Assembly (NCBI RefSeq): GCF_023015805.1 | Contig: NZ_JALKBA010000013.1 | Coordinates: forward strand, 1 to 64,000 | Direction of reading: 5' to 3' | DNA length: 64,000 nucleotides | Source: Cellulophaga sp. F20128 | Lineage (GTDB): Bacteria; Bacteroidota; Bacteroidia; Flavobacteriales; Flavobacteriaceae | In this document: in pieces, positions 17,213-26,379 of the stretch | Position numbering within the stretch: the stretch's first letter is position 1 | How the letters are laid out: each line of letters starts with the position of its first letter | Notes under the pieces: model-generated | Told to the model about the DNA's origin: nothing | The model's input: only the letters and a program-made list of their open reading frames with translations | Database searches by the model: none | Made by a program: the position numbers and the translations under genes

Positions 17213-18109
17213 ATGAAAAAGGAAAGAATTGCGTTGGCTGTGGGTATTTTATGTATTTCTATATTTCCTATTTTGGTAAAGTTAAACTTAACACCAGGTG
17301 TAATATCTGCATTTTATAGAATGGCAGTGGCAGCAGCCTGTATTTTGCCATATGTTCTGTTTACCAAACAGTTTAAAATTAGATCAAAAAAAACGTTTTT
17401 TTACGCGGTGCTCTGTGGTGTTGTCTTTGGGTTGGATGTTTCGGTTTGGAATATAGCCATACAGGAATCTACAGCAACACAAGCAACACTTTTAACTAAT
17501 TTGTCACCGGTTTGGGTGGGAATTGGTGCGTTTTTCTTTTTAAAAGATAAACCGACAAAAAACTTTTGGATAGGAACCGTTATTGCAATTTTTGGAATGA
17601 TGATGCTGGTTGGTTTTAAAACCTTTATTCAGTTAGATTTTAATCTTGCTTTTTGTTTTGCGGTACTTTCAGGGATATTATATGCTGTTTATATGTTGCT
17701 AAGTAAAAATGTTTTAGACAAGATTAATGTACTGACTTTTATGACTATTAGTGTTGTGTCTTCGGCTGTATCCTTAGGAATATTGAGTTATAGCATTAAT
17801 GAACCCTTTACAGGGTTTTCTTCTGCCGGTTGGTTGGTGTTGGTTGTTCAAGGGGTGGTTTGTCAGCTGCTGGCATGGTTGCTCATAAGTTATGCTACAA
17901 AGCATATGCGTGCCACTAGAGTGTCTGTTAGCTTGTTGGGTCAGGCTATTTTAGCCTCTTTTTTGGCGTGGTTATTTTTAGAAGAGACTGTTTCTATACA
18001 AATGGTAATTGGCGGGTTAGTTCTCCTTTTTGGAATCCGAATTACGTTTTACCAAAAGGATGTATTTGCTAAAAGAAGCGTTTCTAATAGCAAGTTATCT
18101 CGACTTTAA
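17213..18109 (+). CDS. EamA-family (drug/metabolite) transporter
   Basis: About 298 residues with ten predicted transmembrane helices arranged as two EamA repeats, roughly residues 5-135 and 148-290. Conserved elements include FYRMAVAAACILP in the first repeat and ...LLGQAILASFLAWLFLEETVS near the end, the usual helix 9 with an acidic pair. These permeases move small metabolites; the substrate is not inferable. The ATG at 17213 (MKKERIALAVGI) directly precedes the first helix. It stands alone and converges with lpxD. Confidence 0.8.
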   Translation: MKKERIALAVGILCISIFPILVKLNLTPGVISAFYRMAVAAACILPYVLFTKQFKIRSKKTFFYAVLCGVVFGLDVSVWNIAIQESTATQATLLTNLSPVWVGIGAFFFLKDKPTKNFWIGTVIAIFGMMMLVGFKTFIQLDFNLAFCFAVLSGILYAVYMLLSKNVLDKINVLTFMTISVVSSAVSLGILSYSINEPFTGFSSAGWLVLVVQGVVCQLLAWLLISYATKHMRATRVSVSLLGQAILASFLAWLFLEETVSIQMVIGGLVLLFGIRITFYQKDVFAKRSVSNSKLSRL

Positions 18110-18219
18110 TCTTCTACTGTACGGTTATTGATAAGTTGGTCTAACTGCCGTCATTGTACAAGAACAAGATGGTTACGCTACACAAGAAGGCGTTTTAGAT
18201 TTTAGTCTTTTAAATATTT

Positions 18220-19212
18220 TTAAGATTGGGTTAATCTTCGCATGGCCACCCATTGTTTTAACATATCTCTAGAATCTTGAGCGGGGTATCCAAGTACTGT
18301 TTTTCCGGCTTCAATATTATTCATTACTCCCGATCCCGCACCTACAATAGCACCTGCGCCAATGGTTGTGTGGTCTTTAATAGAAGCGCTACCGCCAATA
18401 ATTACACCATCGCCTAAGGTGACAGAGCCGGCTAATCCACTGTGTCCCGCCATAATACATGATCTACCCATAACACAGTTGTGTGCAATTTGCACCAAGT
18501 TATCTATTTTACAACCGTCACCTACAATGGTAGAGCTAAATTTTCCGCGGTCTACACAAGAATTCGCTCCAATTTCTACAGCATTGCCAATAACTACATT
18601 CCCAATTTGCGGAATTTTAACCAAACCACGGCCATCTTCACTAGGTCTATACCCAAAACCATCGGCTCCAATGCTCACATTGTTGTGAAAAATGCAAAAA
18701 CTACCAATTTCACTACGCTCTCGTACAACAGTTCCGGGCCACATAATGGTGGCTGCACCCACAACGGTATCGTCTAGAATAGTAACATTGGGGTAAAGTA
18801 TTACGCCATCACCAAGAACTACATTTTTACCAACATAAGTATGGGCGCCAATTTTACAGTTTTTACCAATGATAGCCGTTTTGTGTATCGTTGCATTGGG
18901 GTGTATGTCTTCATCAAAAGCTGGAGGTCCTGGATCAAAAGCTTCCAATAATTTTGCCAAGGAAATATCGGCATTCTTTACTCTAATCAACGCCTTATTT
19001 TCTCCGGGCTCTATTTTTAAATTATCATTTACAATAGCAGCACAGGCATTGGAATTTTTCCAGAGACGTACATATTTTACACTACCAACAAATGTAATTT
19101 GGTTTTCAGTGGCTCTTTCTAATTGTTCCGCACCCTGTATTTTATGTGTTGTGTTGCCTACTAATTCTCCTCCTAAGAGACTGCATATTTCTTGTATAGT
19201 AAATGATTTCAT
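18220..19212 (-). CDS. lpxD: UDP-3-O-acylglucosamine N-acyltransferase LpxD
   Basis: A 330-residue lipid A biosynthesis enzyme adding the amide-linked acyl chain to UDP-3-O-acyl-glucosamine. The N-terminal uridine-binding domain starts FTIQEICSLLGGELVG. It is followed by a left-handed beta-helix of hexapeptide repeats (AIIGKNCKIGAHTYVGKNVVLGDG region). The catalytic histidine is expected in NLVQIAHNCVMG. The C-terminal helices end ...MLKQWVAMRRL. Length and layout are normal. The neighbours trmL and an amidohydrolase are unrelated in function. Flavobacteria often carry a second LpxD-like gene, so this may be one of two. Confidence 0.85.
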   Translation of the reverse strand: MKSFTIQEICSLLGGELVGNTTHKIQGAEQLERATENQITFVGSVKYVRLWKNSNACAAIVNDNLKIEPGENKALIRVKNADISLAKLLEAFDPGPPAFDEDIHPNATIHKTAIIGKNCKIGAHTYVGKNVVLGDGVILYPNVTILDDTVVGAATIMWPGTVVRERSEIGSFCIFHNNVSIGADGFGYRPSEDGRGLVKIPQIGNVVIGNAVEIGANSCVDRGKFSSTIVGDGCKIDNLVQIAHNCVMGRSCIMAGHSGLAGSVTLGDGVIIGGSASIKDHTTIGAGAIVGAGSGVMNNIEAGKTVLGYPAQDSRDMLKQWVAMRRLTQS

Positions 19213-19321
19213 GTTCTTAAAATAAATTTAAAGGTTGTAATTTTTTAGGCTCAATGTCTAAAAATAAGGATAAATAGAGAAGTAAAAGCATAGCCTTGTC
19301 GTATTTCTATATTTAGAATGT

Positions 19322-19777
19322 CTAGTTAGCACTGGCTCTTATAGCGTCATAAATAACAATACTTACGGCATTTGCCAGGTTTAAGCTCCTAATATGCTCG
19401 CTATACAGTGGAATTTTATACAAATTGTCCTGTTGCGTTTCTATTAGGTTTTTTGGTAAACCAACAGATTCTTTGCCAAAAACAAAATACATAGATTCAC
19501 TGTAGGGTATATTCCAATACTCTTTGGTTCCATGGGATGATAAAAAGACTAATTTTTTATCGCCATGCATACTTAAAAACTCATCGATATTTTCATAGAT
19601 TTTTAGGTCTAAATGTTGCCAATAATCCAAGCCCGCTCTTTTTACACGTTTGTCGCTCAATTCAAAACCAAATGGTTTTACCAGGTGTAGCGTAGCGCCA
19701 GAAGCCAAACTTAAGCGACCTATATTTCCGGTATTGGTTGGGATTTCAGGTTCTATTAAAACAATATTAAATGCCAT
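19322..19777 (-). CDS. trmL: tRNA 2'-O-methyltransferase TrmL (SPOUT family)
   Basis: A 151-residue SPOUT methyltransferase that modifies the wobble cytidine or uridine (position 34) of tRNA-Leu. The family pattern is clear: IVLIEPEIPTNTGNIGRLS at the start, KRAGLDYWQHLDL in the middle, FVFGKESVGLP in the knot and IRSLNLANAVSIVIYDA at the end. The length is that of the minimal TrmL dimer subunit. Confidence 0.88.
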   Translation of the reverse strand: MAFNIVLIEPEIPTNTGNIGRLSLASGATLHLVKPFGFELSDKRVKRAGLDYWQHLDLKIYENIDEFLSMHGDKKLVFLSSHGTKEYWNIPYSESMYFVFGKESVGLPKNLIETQQDNLYKIPLYSEHIRSLNLANAVSIVIYDAIRASAN

Positions 19778-19843
19778 CTTGAGGTGTTAATTAAGGGGCA
19801 AAGGAAGGCAATGATACCGTCTTATCCTACCTTTTTTTAGTGC

Positions 19844-20695
19844 TTATAATTTATAAAAGGCAATGGCGTTTTTACGGTATATTTTTTGTAAATCACTCTC
19901 GCTAAAGGTGTTTAGAGCCCAGTCTAAGGTTTCTATCCATTGGGTATAGGTTGCAGCTTCAATAATTACAGGCCAATCGCCACCAAAAACAATCCTATCT
20001 TTTCCAAAACTGTTCACTACATGATCAATATACGGTTTAAGGTCTTCTTTCGTCCAGCTGTCTACAGCTGCCTCTGTAACCAAGCCCGATATCTTGCAGT
20101 ATACATTTGGAAATTGGGCTAATTTGGTAATATTTTCTTTCCAAGGTTCAAAAAGTTGTGATTTAATATCTGGTTTTCCAATATGATCTAATATAAATTG
20201 AGTGTTCGGACATTGAGCGACTAATTTTATGGTGCTTTCCAATTGGGTATGGAGAATACAGATGTCAAAACTAAAATCATAATCAGATAAAAGCTGCACC
20301 CCTTTAACGAAATCGGGTTGTATGCAGAAGTTAATATCATCTTCTGATTGTATCAATCTACGCACTCCTTTTATTAGTTTGTTTTTTGCATACCGATTTA
20401 GGACTGGGCGTGCGCCTTCTCCTAATTCTAAGGGGGCCTGAGCTACAATACCTTGAATTCTAGCGTCTTTTTGGGCCAATTGTGTAACCCATGCAGCTTC
20501 GTCTTCAGCCTGTCCTGGATCACATTCACATTGGATAAAAACCATTTTTTCAACGGCAATAGTAGCCGTTGCGCCCTTAAACTCCTCCAATTCGAAAGGC
20601 TTATTTAAATGGGGAACATTGGCAAGCCATGGGTAATTAATAGTATTAGGATCCCACAGATGTACGTGGGTATCAATGATAGGAAAATTTGGCAT
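19844..20695 (-). CDS. Amidohydrolase-2 family lactonase-like enzyme (fuconolactonase-like)
   Basis: A 283-residue TIM-barrel amidohydrolase beginning IIDTHVHLWDP, the HxH metal-binding motif of the family. Later elements are ILDHIGKPDI and RIVFGGDWPV, which hold the further histidine and the catalytic aspartate. This is the COG3618 type, which includes L-fuconolactone and L-rhamnonolactone hydrolases. It ends a minus-strand run of DUF1080, PmoA-like and Gfo/Idh genes, 11 bp after the last of them. A dehydrogenase followed by a lactonase would fit oxidation of a free sugar. The exact sugar is unknown. Confidence 0.78.
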   Translation of the reverse strand: MPNFPIIDTHVHLWDPNTINYPWLANVPHLNKPFELEEFKGATATIAVEKMVFIQCECDPGQAEDEAAWVTQLAQKDARIQGIVAQAPLELGEGARPVLNRYAKNKLIKGVRRLIQSEDDINFCIQPDFVKGVQLLSDYDFSFDICILHTQLESTIKLVAQCPNTQFILDHIGKPDIKSQLFEPWKENITKLAQFPNVYCKISGLVTEAAVDSWTKEDLKPYIDHVVNSFGKDRIVFGGDWPVIIEAATYTQWIETLDWALNTFSESDLQKIYRKNAIAFYKL

Positions 20696-20706
20696 ATTTA
20701 TTTTTT

Positions 20707-22083
20707 TTATACTTTATTTGGTACAATATAAGGATATCTGTATCTACGGCTTAACATTAAATCTGCCTGTTCGTTATCAATAAAATTCTCGAACTCACCG
20801 TTAAACTTTAGGCTTTCGCCTGTACGATGGGCAATATTAGCAATTAAAGGTAATACGGTAGACATATGTCCTACTTCAATATCACAATTAAGGATGTTTT
20901 TATTTTCGGCCTTAACACCATCAATGAAATTGGCAAAATGTCCTTTGCTATCTGGAGCGGTTCTAAACGATGAATCTCCACCAACAGACGCACCTTCAGC
21001 CATTCCTGAGCCAGCAAAAGGTTCGTTTTCCCGGCCTTTGTACGCTTTCCAAGTAGAGCCGTTGATTTCCATCCATCCTTCTGTTCCAAAAAATGTATTT
21101 CCAATTTTAATACCCATATTTGCTTCTCCACCAGTATAACGGCCACGGGTCTCAAACTCCAGAAGTTTTCCGTCTTCATATTCAAAAACAGAGGTTTGTG
21201 TATTTGGCGTTTCCTGGGAACATTCTTGAGGCGACACCCCAAAAATATTACCCATAGACTGCACTTTTACTGGGTGCACTAATTTGTTGAGTCCCCAACG
21301 TGCAACATCAAATTGATGCGGTCCTTGATTGCCCGTATCTCCATTGCCCGTATCCCAATGCCAATGCCAATTGTAATGTCCTTTTTTTTCATTGTAAGGC
21401 CGATAGTTTGCAGGACCTAGCCACATGTCGTAATTGAGCGAGGACGGGGGTGTACTGTCTTTAGAAATTCCAAAAGAATCCCTGGGTTTAAAGCAGGTGC
21501 CACGCGCCATAAAGACTTCACCAATACCACCATTATGTAAAAAATTCATAGCCTGCATAACATTGCTTATAGACCTATTATGAAATCCTACTTGTACAAC
21601 TCTATTGTATTTTCTTGCCGCCTCTATCATTTTTCTTCCTTCCCAAACGTTATGAGAACTCGGTTTTTCAACATAAACGTGCTTCCCTGCTTGGCAGGCC
21701 CAAATGGTAGATAGTGCATGCCAGTGGTTAGGCACAGCTACAATTACGGCATCAATATCCTTGTCTTCAAATACACGGCGCATGTCGGTCTCTGTGCCGG
21801 GTTTATTTCCTTTTTGGTTCTTTGCCGAGAGCGATACATTCTTCTCTAGGAATTCTGTATCTACGTCGCAAACCGTTTTTATACGTACCCCATCATCATA
21901 CATTTTGGAGAAACTATCTAATAATTGGTTTCCCCGGCCGCGTACCCCTATAGACCCTAAGACAACCCGGTCGTTAGATCCAATGATATTGCCATAAGAT
22001 TTTGCCGAGAACGCTGATGCCCCAACGGCAATACCTGTACTTGCTAAGGTTGTTTTTTTAATAAAACTTCTTCTGTTTCCCAT
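20707..22083 (-). CDS. Tat-exported Gfo/Idh/MocA-family oxidoreductase
   Basis: A 458-residue protein with a twin-arginine leader (NRRSFIKKTTLASTGIAVGASAF). The nucleotide motif is LGSIGVRGRGNQLL and the catalytic EKP is in HVYVEKPSSHN. The C-terminal region (GNGDTGNQGPHQFDVARWGL) is the extended form usual in exported Bacteroidota members. The family acts on sugars or derivatives with tightly bound NAD(P), and periplasmic members fold with the cofactor before Tat export. It lies between the PmoA-like and amidohydrolase genes. Confidence 0.85.
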   Translation of the reverse strand: MGNRRSFIKKTTLASTGIAVGASAFSAKSYGNIIGSNDRVVLGSIGVRGRGNQLLDSFSKMYDDGVRIKTVCDVDTEFLEKNVSLSAKNQKGNKPGTETDMRRVFEDKDIDAVIVAVPNHWHALSTIWACQAGKHVYVEKPSSHNVWEGRKMIEAARKYNRVVQVGFHNRSISNVMQAMNFLHNGGIGEVFMARGTCFKPRDSFGISKDSTPPSSLNYDMWLGPANYRPYNEKKGHYNWHWHWDTGNGDTGNQGPHQFDVARWGLNKLVHPVKVQSMGNIFGVSPQECSQETPNTQTSVFEYEDGKLLEFETRGRYTGGEANMGIKIGNTFFGTEGWMEINGSTWKAYKGRENEPFAGSGMAEGASVGGDSSFRTAPDSKGHFANFIDGVKAENKNILNCDIEVGHMSTVLPLIANIAHRTGESLKFNGEFENFIDNEQADLMLSRRYRYPYIVPNKV

Positions 22084-22117
22084 GATGGATACTATTTTGG
22101 TTTTTATTTATAATTGG

Positions 22118-23212
22118 TTAGTTTTTTGAAAAATTCATAAAGGCATTGTCTAAGGTCTCTTTTGATAAGTGATTACTTGCCACAAGAATTCGGTGCTTAA
22201 AGGTTACCTGACTTCCCTTGTCTAACTTAAAATTTAGGCTGTCTTTTCCGTTGCTAAAAACCTTTTGCCCTAGTGGGTTAGCTGCAAACAAACCATAACC
22301 CCTAGCATGCCAGTATGTAGGGTACCCTACATTAGACGAGTGGTCTATTATGGCTAAGGAAATATTTTCTTTGTCAATAGAAGATGTGAGATTCAACCAA
22401 TTGGCACGTTTCCCCCAGCAATCTAATCCCTGTATATTTTCACTATTGACATACTTGCCGTTTACCCCTTCGTTATTTAATTCTGTTACTTGGGTAATTG
22501 TGCCATTGACATCGGTAAAACTATCTGGTTTGGTCGATGGGTGTTCTAAGGCCCGCGTTACTCGTATGCCTAGCATACCTTCTTTGTTGTCTTTAAAAGA
22601 TACCACATCTTCCTGGGCAATTAAAGTGGTAATCCTATCAATAGCATAGGTGTCATTGGTAACTCGGAAGACAAATATTGTTCTTTCTTCAAGTAGTTTT
22701 TTTTGATTGGGATCTAGCCAATCCATAGTCACTTCTAATACACCTTCTTTGTTGCCGCTGCGTAGGGCTGTTATTTTTCGGTGCTTTATAGTACCATACC
22801 TATGGCGATCTACTATTTTGATGGAATCTGAATTGTTCCAGAAATCATATCCGTTAACATTGCCATAATTAAACCAAAGTCCAACGTGATGCGGATGATC
22901 TACACGTTCTCCCACTGAAGGTTCAAGTGGGAATTTACGAGTAATTCTAGTGCCCTTTGGAGTTACAATAGGATAGAGTACTGGTTTTTTAATAGTGTTG
23001 GGATAAATATAGGAAGTGAACAACTTGCCATTTATTAAAACATCTACCTTTTTGTTGGCGTCGTCCCTGATCAATTCTATTTTCTTTGTGGGAGTTGCAC
23101 TATCCATATATAGAGCTTGCGCTTGCTTAGCCTTCTCTTTACAGCCAAAAACAAGAAAAAGCATCAGTATAGATATGCCAATATTCTGAAATACTACCAA
23201 TCTGTTCTTCAT
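22118..23212 (-). CDS. PmoA-like (DUF6807) lipoprotein
   Basis: A 364-residue lipoprotein (signal ending ...LVFGCKEK). The motif RVDHPHHVGLWFNYGNVNG is diagnostic of the family called PmoA or DUF6807, which is common in Bacteroidota and Planctomycetota sugar-degradation clusters. Despite the name it has no shown relation to methane oxidation. The fold is expected to be a beta-sandwich like galactose mutarotases. Its biochemical function is unknown. The neighbours DUF1080 and Gfo/Idh are the usual partners. Confidence 0.82.
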   Translation of the reverse strand: MKNRLVVFQNIGISILMLFLVFGCKEKAKQAQALYMDSATPTKKIELIRDDANKKVDVLINGKLFTSYIYPNTIKKPVLYPIVTPKGTRITRKFPLEPSVGERVDHPHHVGLWFNYGNVNGYDFWNNSDSIKIVDRHRYGTIKHRKITALRSGNKEGVLEVTMDWLDPNQKKLLEERTIFVFRVTNDTYAIDRITTLIAQEDVVSFKDNKEGMLGIRVTRALEHPSTKPDSFTDVNGTITQVTELNNEGVNGKYVNSENIQGLDCWGKRANWLNLTSSIDKENISLAIIDHSSNVGYPTYWHARGYGLFAANPLGQKVFSNGKDSLNFKLDKGSQVTFKHRILVASNHLSKETLDNAFMNFSKN

Positions 23213-23213
23213 A

Positions 23214-23813
23214 TTACTTTATTTCTCCTATTTTAATATCCTTAAAATCGATTTCCATATCTCTATCGGGATGTAACTGAAGCCCTATAGGACCTTTAGG
23301 AATGTAATTATCGCTGTTATAAGTCATTACCAAGGTGTCATTGAGCCATACCTTGTACAAACCCGCAACGGCCATTACTTTTATGGTATTCCATGCTTGT
23401 GGTTTTAGGAGCTTTTTAATATTTTCTGCCTCTACCGGGTATCCTTTTCCGGGAATATAGGGGGAAGCTGTCATATCGCGTTGCATAGAACCAGAAATTC
23501 CAAGCTGAATTTGCTGTTTGTCATTTCTAATAAATATTCCTGAATCTACCGTGCCTTGGCCAAACCTAAAATCTGTTTGAATAACAAAGTCTGTGTATTC
23601 TTTTTTTGTCCAAAGAATGGATCCTTCTTTGTTTACCCCACTTTTGGCATTCAAGATTCCATTTTTTACCGTCCACCAACTGTTATTTGATGGTACTACC
23701 CAAGCGTTGAGGTTTTTTCCGTTGAAAGCTTTTTTTAATTTGGGAGTTTGTGCCTGAACACTTAAATGAAAGCAAACGAAAACAAGCAAAACGGGAATCA
23801 AGTTATTTTTCAT
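23214..23813 (-). CDS. DUF1080 (3-keto-disaccharide hydrolase-type) secreted protein
   Basis: A 199-residue exported protein (signal MKNNLIPVLLVFVCFHLSVQAQ). It is a concanavalin-like beta-sandwich of the DUF1080 family: KAFNGKNLNAWVVP, DFVIQTDFRFGQGTVDSGIFIR and GPIGLQLHPDRDMEIDFKDIKI are characteristic. Some family members hydrolyse 3-keto-glycosides. It is the first gene of a four-gene minus-strand operon reaching 19844 with gaps of 1-34 bp. A 3-keto route (a Gfo/Idh oxidoreductase making 3-keto sugars, then DUF1080 cleavage) is a plausible joint role, inferred only. Confidence 0.83.
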   Translation of the reverse strand: MKNNLIPVLLVFVCFHLSVQAQTPKLKKAFNGKNLNAWVVPSNNSWWTVKNGILNAKSGVNKEGSILWTKKEYTDFVIQTDFRFGQGTVDSGIFIRNDKQQIQLGISGSMQRDMTASPYIPGKGYPVEAENIKKLLKPQAWNTIKVMAVAGLYKVWLNDTLVMTYNSDNYIPKGPIGLQLHPDRDMEIDFKDIKIGEIK

Positions 23814-23819
23814 AATCTG

Positions 23820-23845
23820 TTTGACAAAGAATATATCTGTTTAAA
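23820..23845 (-). promoter_or_regulatory. Candidate HTCS-type site before the DUF1080 operon
   Basis: On the minus strand this reads TTTAAAC, then AGATATATTC, TTT, GTCAAA. It resembles the 30591-30612 element (TTTTAAG, AGATATATTC, GTCAAA) except for a 3-nt insertion. It lies very close to the ATG at 23813, so the match may be chance. Confidence 0.3.
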
Positions 23846-24033
23846 GCTATCTAAAAAATAGAAACCAACCAATTTTATACTATAAAATGAAAGTTTTTGG
23901 ATGGTTTTTGCATAAAAAGTATCAAAATATATCAAAAAAGAGGAAGCTAGCATTTAAATTCAGGGGATGGAAGTCTGTACCCCAACATTTTGTGCTTCTT
24001 TTTTGTATTATTGTGAACTTAAAACCCTGTTCA

Positions 24034-24846
24034 ATGAGAAGTCTTTTAGCCTTAAGTTTATTTTTTATTTCTGGAATTGCAGTGTATGCAGGGGTAGTAG
24101 ATACCGTATCTGTTCATAGTGTTGTGATGATGAAAGACATAAAGAACGTTGTTATTTTTCCAGATAGTTATGAAAAGTCTAGCCGTGATTATCCGGTGTT
24201 GTACCTATTACACGGTGCAGGAGGCAACTACGCCCAATGGATTAAATCAGTGCCAGAATTAAAAGAACTAGTAGACCAGTATCAAATGATTATTGTTTGT
24301 CCCGACGGAGGTGTTACAAGTTGGTATTTTAATAGTCCCATTGATAAAACAATGCAGTACGAAACCTATGTTGCCTATGAATTAGTATCCTATATGAGTA
24401 ATTCTTACAGAATTTTAAAGGACAAATCGAAACACGCAATTACAGGACTTAGTATGGGGGGCCATGGGGCATTCTATTTGGCATTTAAACATCAAGATGT
24501 ATGGGGAGCAGCAGGTAGTATGAGTGGTGGTGTAGATATTAGACCCTTTCCTAATAGTTGGGATATTAACAAACGCCTAGGTTCTTTTGCTGAGAATAAA
24601 GAAAGTTGGGAGAAAAATACGGTCCTTAATATGGTTTATTTGTTAGATAAAAATGCACCTAAACTGATTTTTGATTGTGGGACAAGTGATTTTTTCTTCA
24701 GACAAAACCAAGCCTTGCACACTAAATTATTGGAGCGTAATATTCCCCATGATTATATAGAACGCCCAGGGAGTCATAATTGGGCGTATTGGAAAAATTC
24801 CATTCAGTATCAATTGTTGTTTTTTGATAAAATATTTAGAAACTAA
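24034..24846 (+). CDS. Secreted alpha/beta-hydrolase esterase, CE1/esterase-D type
   Basis: About 270 residues with a signal peptide (MRSLLALSLFFISGIAVYA). The nucleophile elbow is ITGLSMGGHGAFYLA, with Ser near residue 140, and the oxyanion strand is YPVLYLLHGAGGNYAQW. The catalytic histidine is in RPGSHNWAYW. The family includes acetyl-xylan and feruloyl esterases and S-formylglutathione hydrolases; export favours a carbohydrate esterase. The ATG at 24034 is used because the 49-residue extension from 23887 is not signal-like. It diverges from the DUF1080 operon and is followed by the PhoD-like gene after 17 bp. Confidence 0.8.
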   Translation: MRSLLALSLFFISGIAVYAGVVDTVSVHSVVMMKDIKNVVIFPDSYEKSSRDYPVLYLLHGAGGNYAQWIKSVPELKELVDQYQMIIVCPDGGVTSWYFNSPIDKTMQYETYVAYELVSYMSNSYRILKDKSKHAITGLSMGGHGAFYLAFKHQDVWGAAGSMSGGVDIRPFPNSWDINKRLGSFAENKESWEKNTVLNMVYLLDKNAPKLIFDCGTSDFFFRQNQALHTKLLERNIPHDYIERPGSHNWAYWKNSIQYQLLFFDKIFRN

Positions 24847-24863
24847 CCCACTGAAAGTAACAG

Positions 24864-26279
24864 ATGAGAAAAAATGTTTTTACAATTTTAAGTGTATTTA
24901 TTGGCTTACTATCTTCAATACAAGCACAAAAAACTGAAGCAGTATTCTTTACTAATGGCTTTAAAGTAGGGGAATTAACTAATTCGTCTGCGATAGTCTG
25001 GACCAGACTATGTGCCGCTGAAAAAGCGGTGCCTATTAGGCATCAACAAAAGGGAGCACCATTTAGGAGTCCCATTGATTTTGATAATAACATGCCGGTA
25101 CAAGAAATGGACGGGGCAGTACCTGGGGCTTTTGGGCAGGTTCGTATTAAAGTTCAGTCTAAGGATACTCTAATACAGACCCAATGGGAGTATGTTTCGG
25201 CCTATCAAGATTATACCATTAAACGTAAAATTAAGGGCTTACGGTCAAATACAAAGTACCAAATAATTATAACAGGTAGGAAAGGGCCAAAAACGCCAGT
25301 TTCAGAGGTAAAGGGTGAGTTTACTACGGCTCCCTTGCCCAATGAAATAGCTCCTGTTTTGTTTACTTCTTCAACCTGTCAGTACTTTTGGTCTTATGAT
25401 GATGCGGAACGCGGCTTTAAGATGTATGATAGTATGCTTAAGTTAGAGCCTATGTTTCACTGTCAGACGGGCGATTATGTGTATTATGATAAGCCCGGAC
25501 CTATGGCGTATAATTTGGAGTTGGCGCGACATAAATGGCATGCAATTAATGCTTGGCCTTCTTTGGTGAATTTTTACAACAACACCCCCTTGTACCTGCA
25601 AAAGGATGATCATGATGTCCTTAAAGATGATGCCATGCCTACATCTTCTGCATTTGGTGAACTAGGATTTGAAGACGGACTATGGATATGGAATGAGCAA
25701 GCTCCCATAATGGATAAATCGTATAGAACATTTCGTTGGGGAAAAGATTTGCAAATTTGGGTAGTAGAAGGCAGGGATTTTAGAAGTGATAATTCCTCTC
25801 CCGATGGTGCAGACAAGAGTATTTGGGGCAAAGAGCAGTTAGAATGGTTTAAAAAAACTGTTGAAGCATCAGATGCTACTTTTAAAATTTTAAGCTCGCC
25901 AACACCTGTGGTTGGACCAGATAGAGCGAAAGGAAAAACAGACAATCATTCTAATGATTCCTTTAAGACGGAAGGCGAATGGTTGCGTAAGTACCTTGCC
26001 GATCACGGGATGTTCGTTATTAATGGTGATAGGCATTGGCAATATGTATCGGTTGATCCGGATACTGGGCTAATGGAATTTAGTCAAGGTCCATCTAGTG
26101 ATTCACACGCCCAAGGTTGGAATAAAAATGATAAACGACCCGAACATCGGTTTCTAAGGGTTAAAGGTGGTTTTTTAGCCGTGAACGTATTCCGGGAAGG
26201 TGACACACCTATAGTAGAATTTATACACTATGATGTTGATGGAAATATTGTAAATAAGGAAACCATAAAGAAGCAATAA
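24864..26279 (+). CDS. PhoD-like phosphatase/phosphodiesterase
   Basis: A 471-residue secreted protein (signal ending ...SSIQAQ). An N-terminal Fn3-like PhoD domain (VGELTNSSAIVWTRL...YQIIITGRKG) is followed by a metallophosphatase core: QTGDYVYYDK, LQKDDHDVLKDD and the C-terminal NGDRHW supply the metal ligands. PhoD proteins release phosphate from phosphodiesters using Fe and Ca. In glycan loci they may instead act on phosphorylated glycans. It is co-oriented with the CE1-like esterase. Confidence 0.8.
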   Translation: MRKNVFTILSVFIGLLSSIQAQKTEAVFFTNGFKVGELTNSSAIVWTRLCAAEKAVPIRHQQKGAPFRSPIDFDNNMPVQEMDGAVPGAFGQVRIKVQSKDTLIQTQWEYVSAYQDYTIKRKIKGLRSNTKYQIIITGRKGPKTPVSEVKGEFTTAPLPNEIAPVLFTSSTCQYFWSYDDAERGFKMYDSMLKLEPMFHCQTGDYVYYDKPGPMAYNLELARHKWHAINAWPSLVNFYNNTPLYLQKDDHDVLKDDAMPTSSAFGELGFEDGLWIWNEQAPIMDKSYRTFRWGKDLQIWVVEGRDFRSDNSSPDGADKSIWGKEQLEWFKKTVEASDATFKILSSPTPVVGPDRAKGKTDNHSNDSFKTEGEWLRKYLADHGMFVINGDRHWQYVSVDPDTGLMEFSQGPSSDSHAQGWNKNDKRPEHRFLRVKGGFLAVNVFREGDTPIVEFIHYDVDGNIVNKETIKKQ

Positions 26280-26379
26280 GGAGGTAATCGTTGATCTCTT
26301 CCATACTGTTTATTTTCCTTTTAAAAAAACTAGCATTGTACTTTTAAAAAGTTCCGTTTATATTGTATTTAAATAGTTG

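Noticed and set aside
23887-24033. 49-residue extension of the CE1-like esterase
   Set aside because: It has no signal-peptide or domain character, whereas a clean signal peptide starts at 24034.
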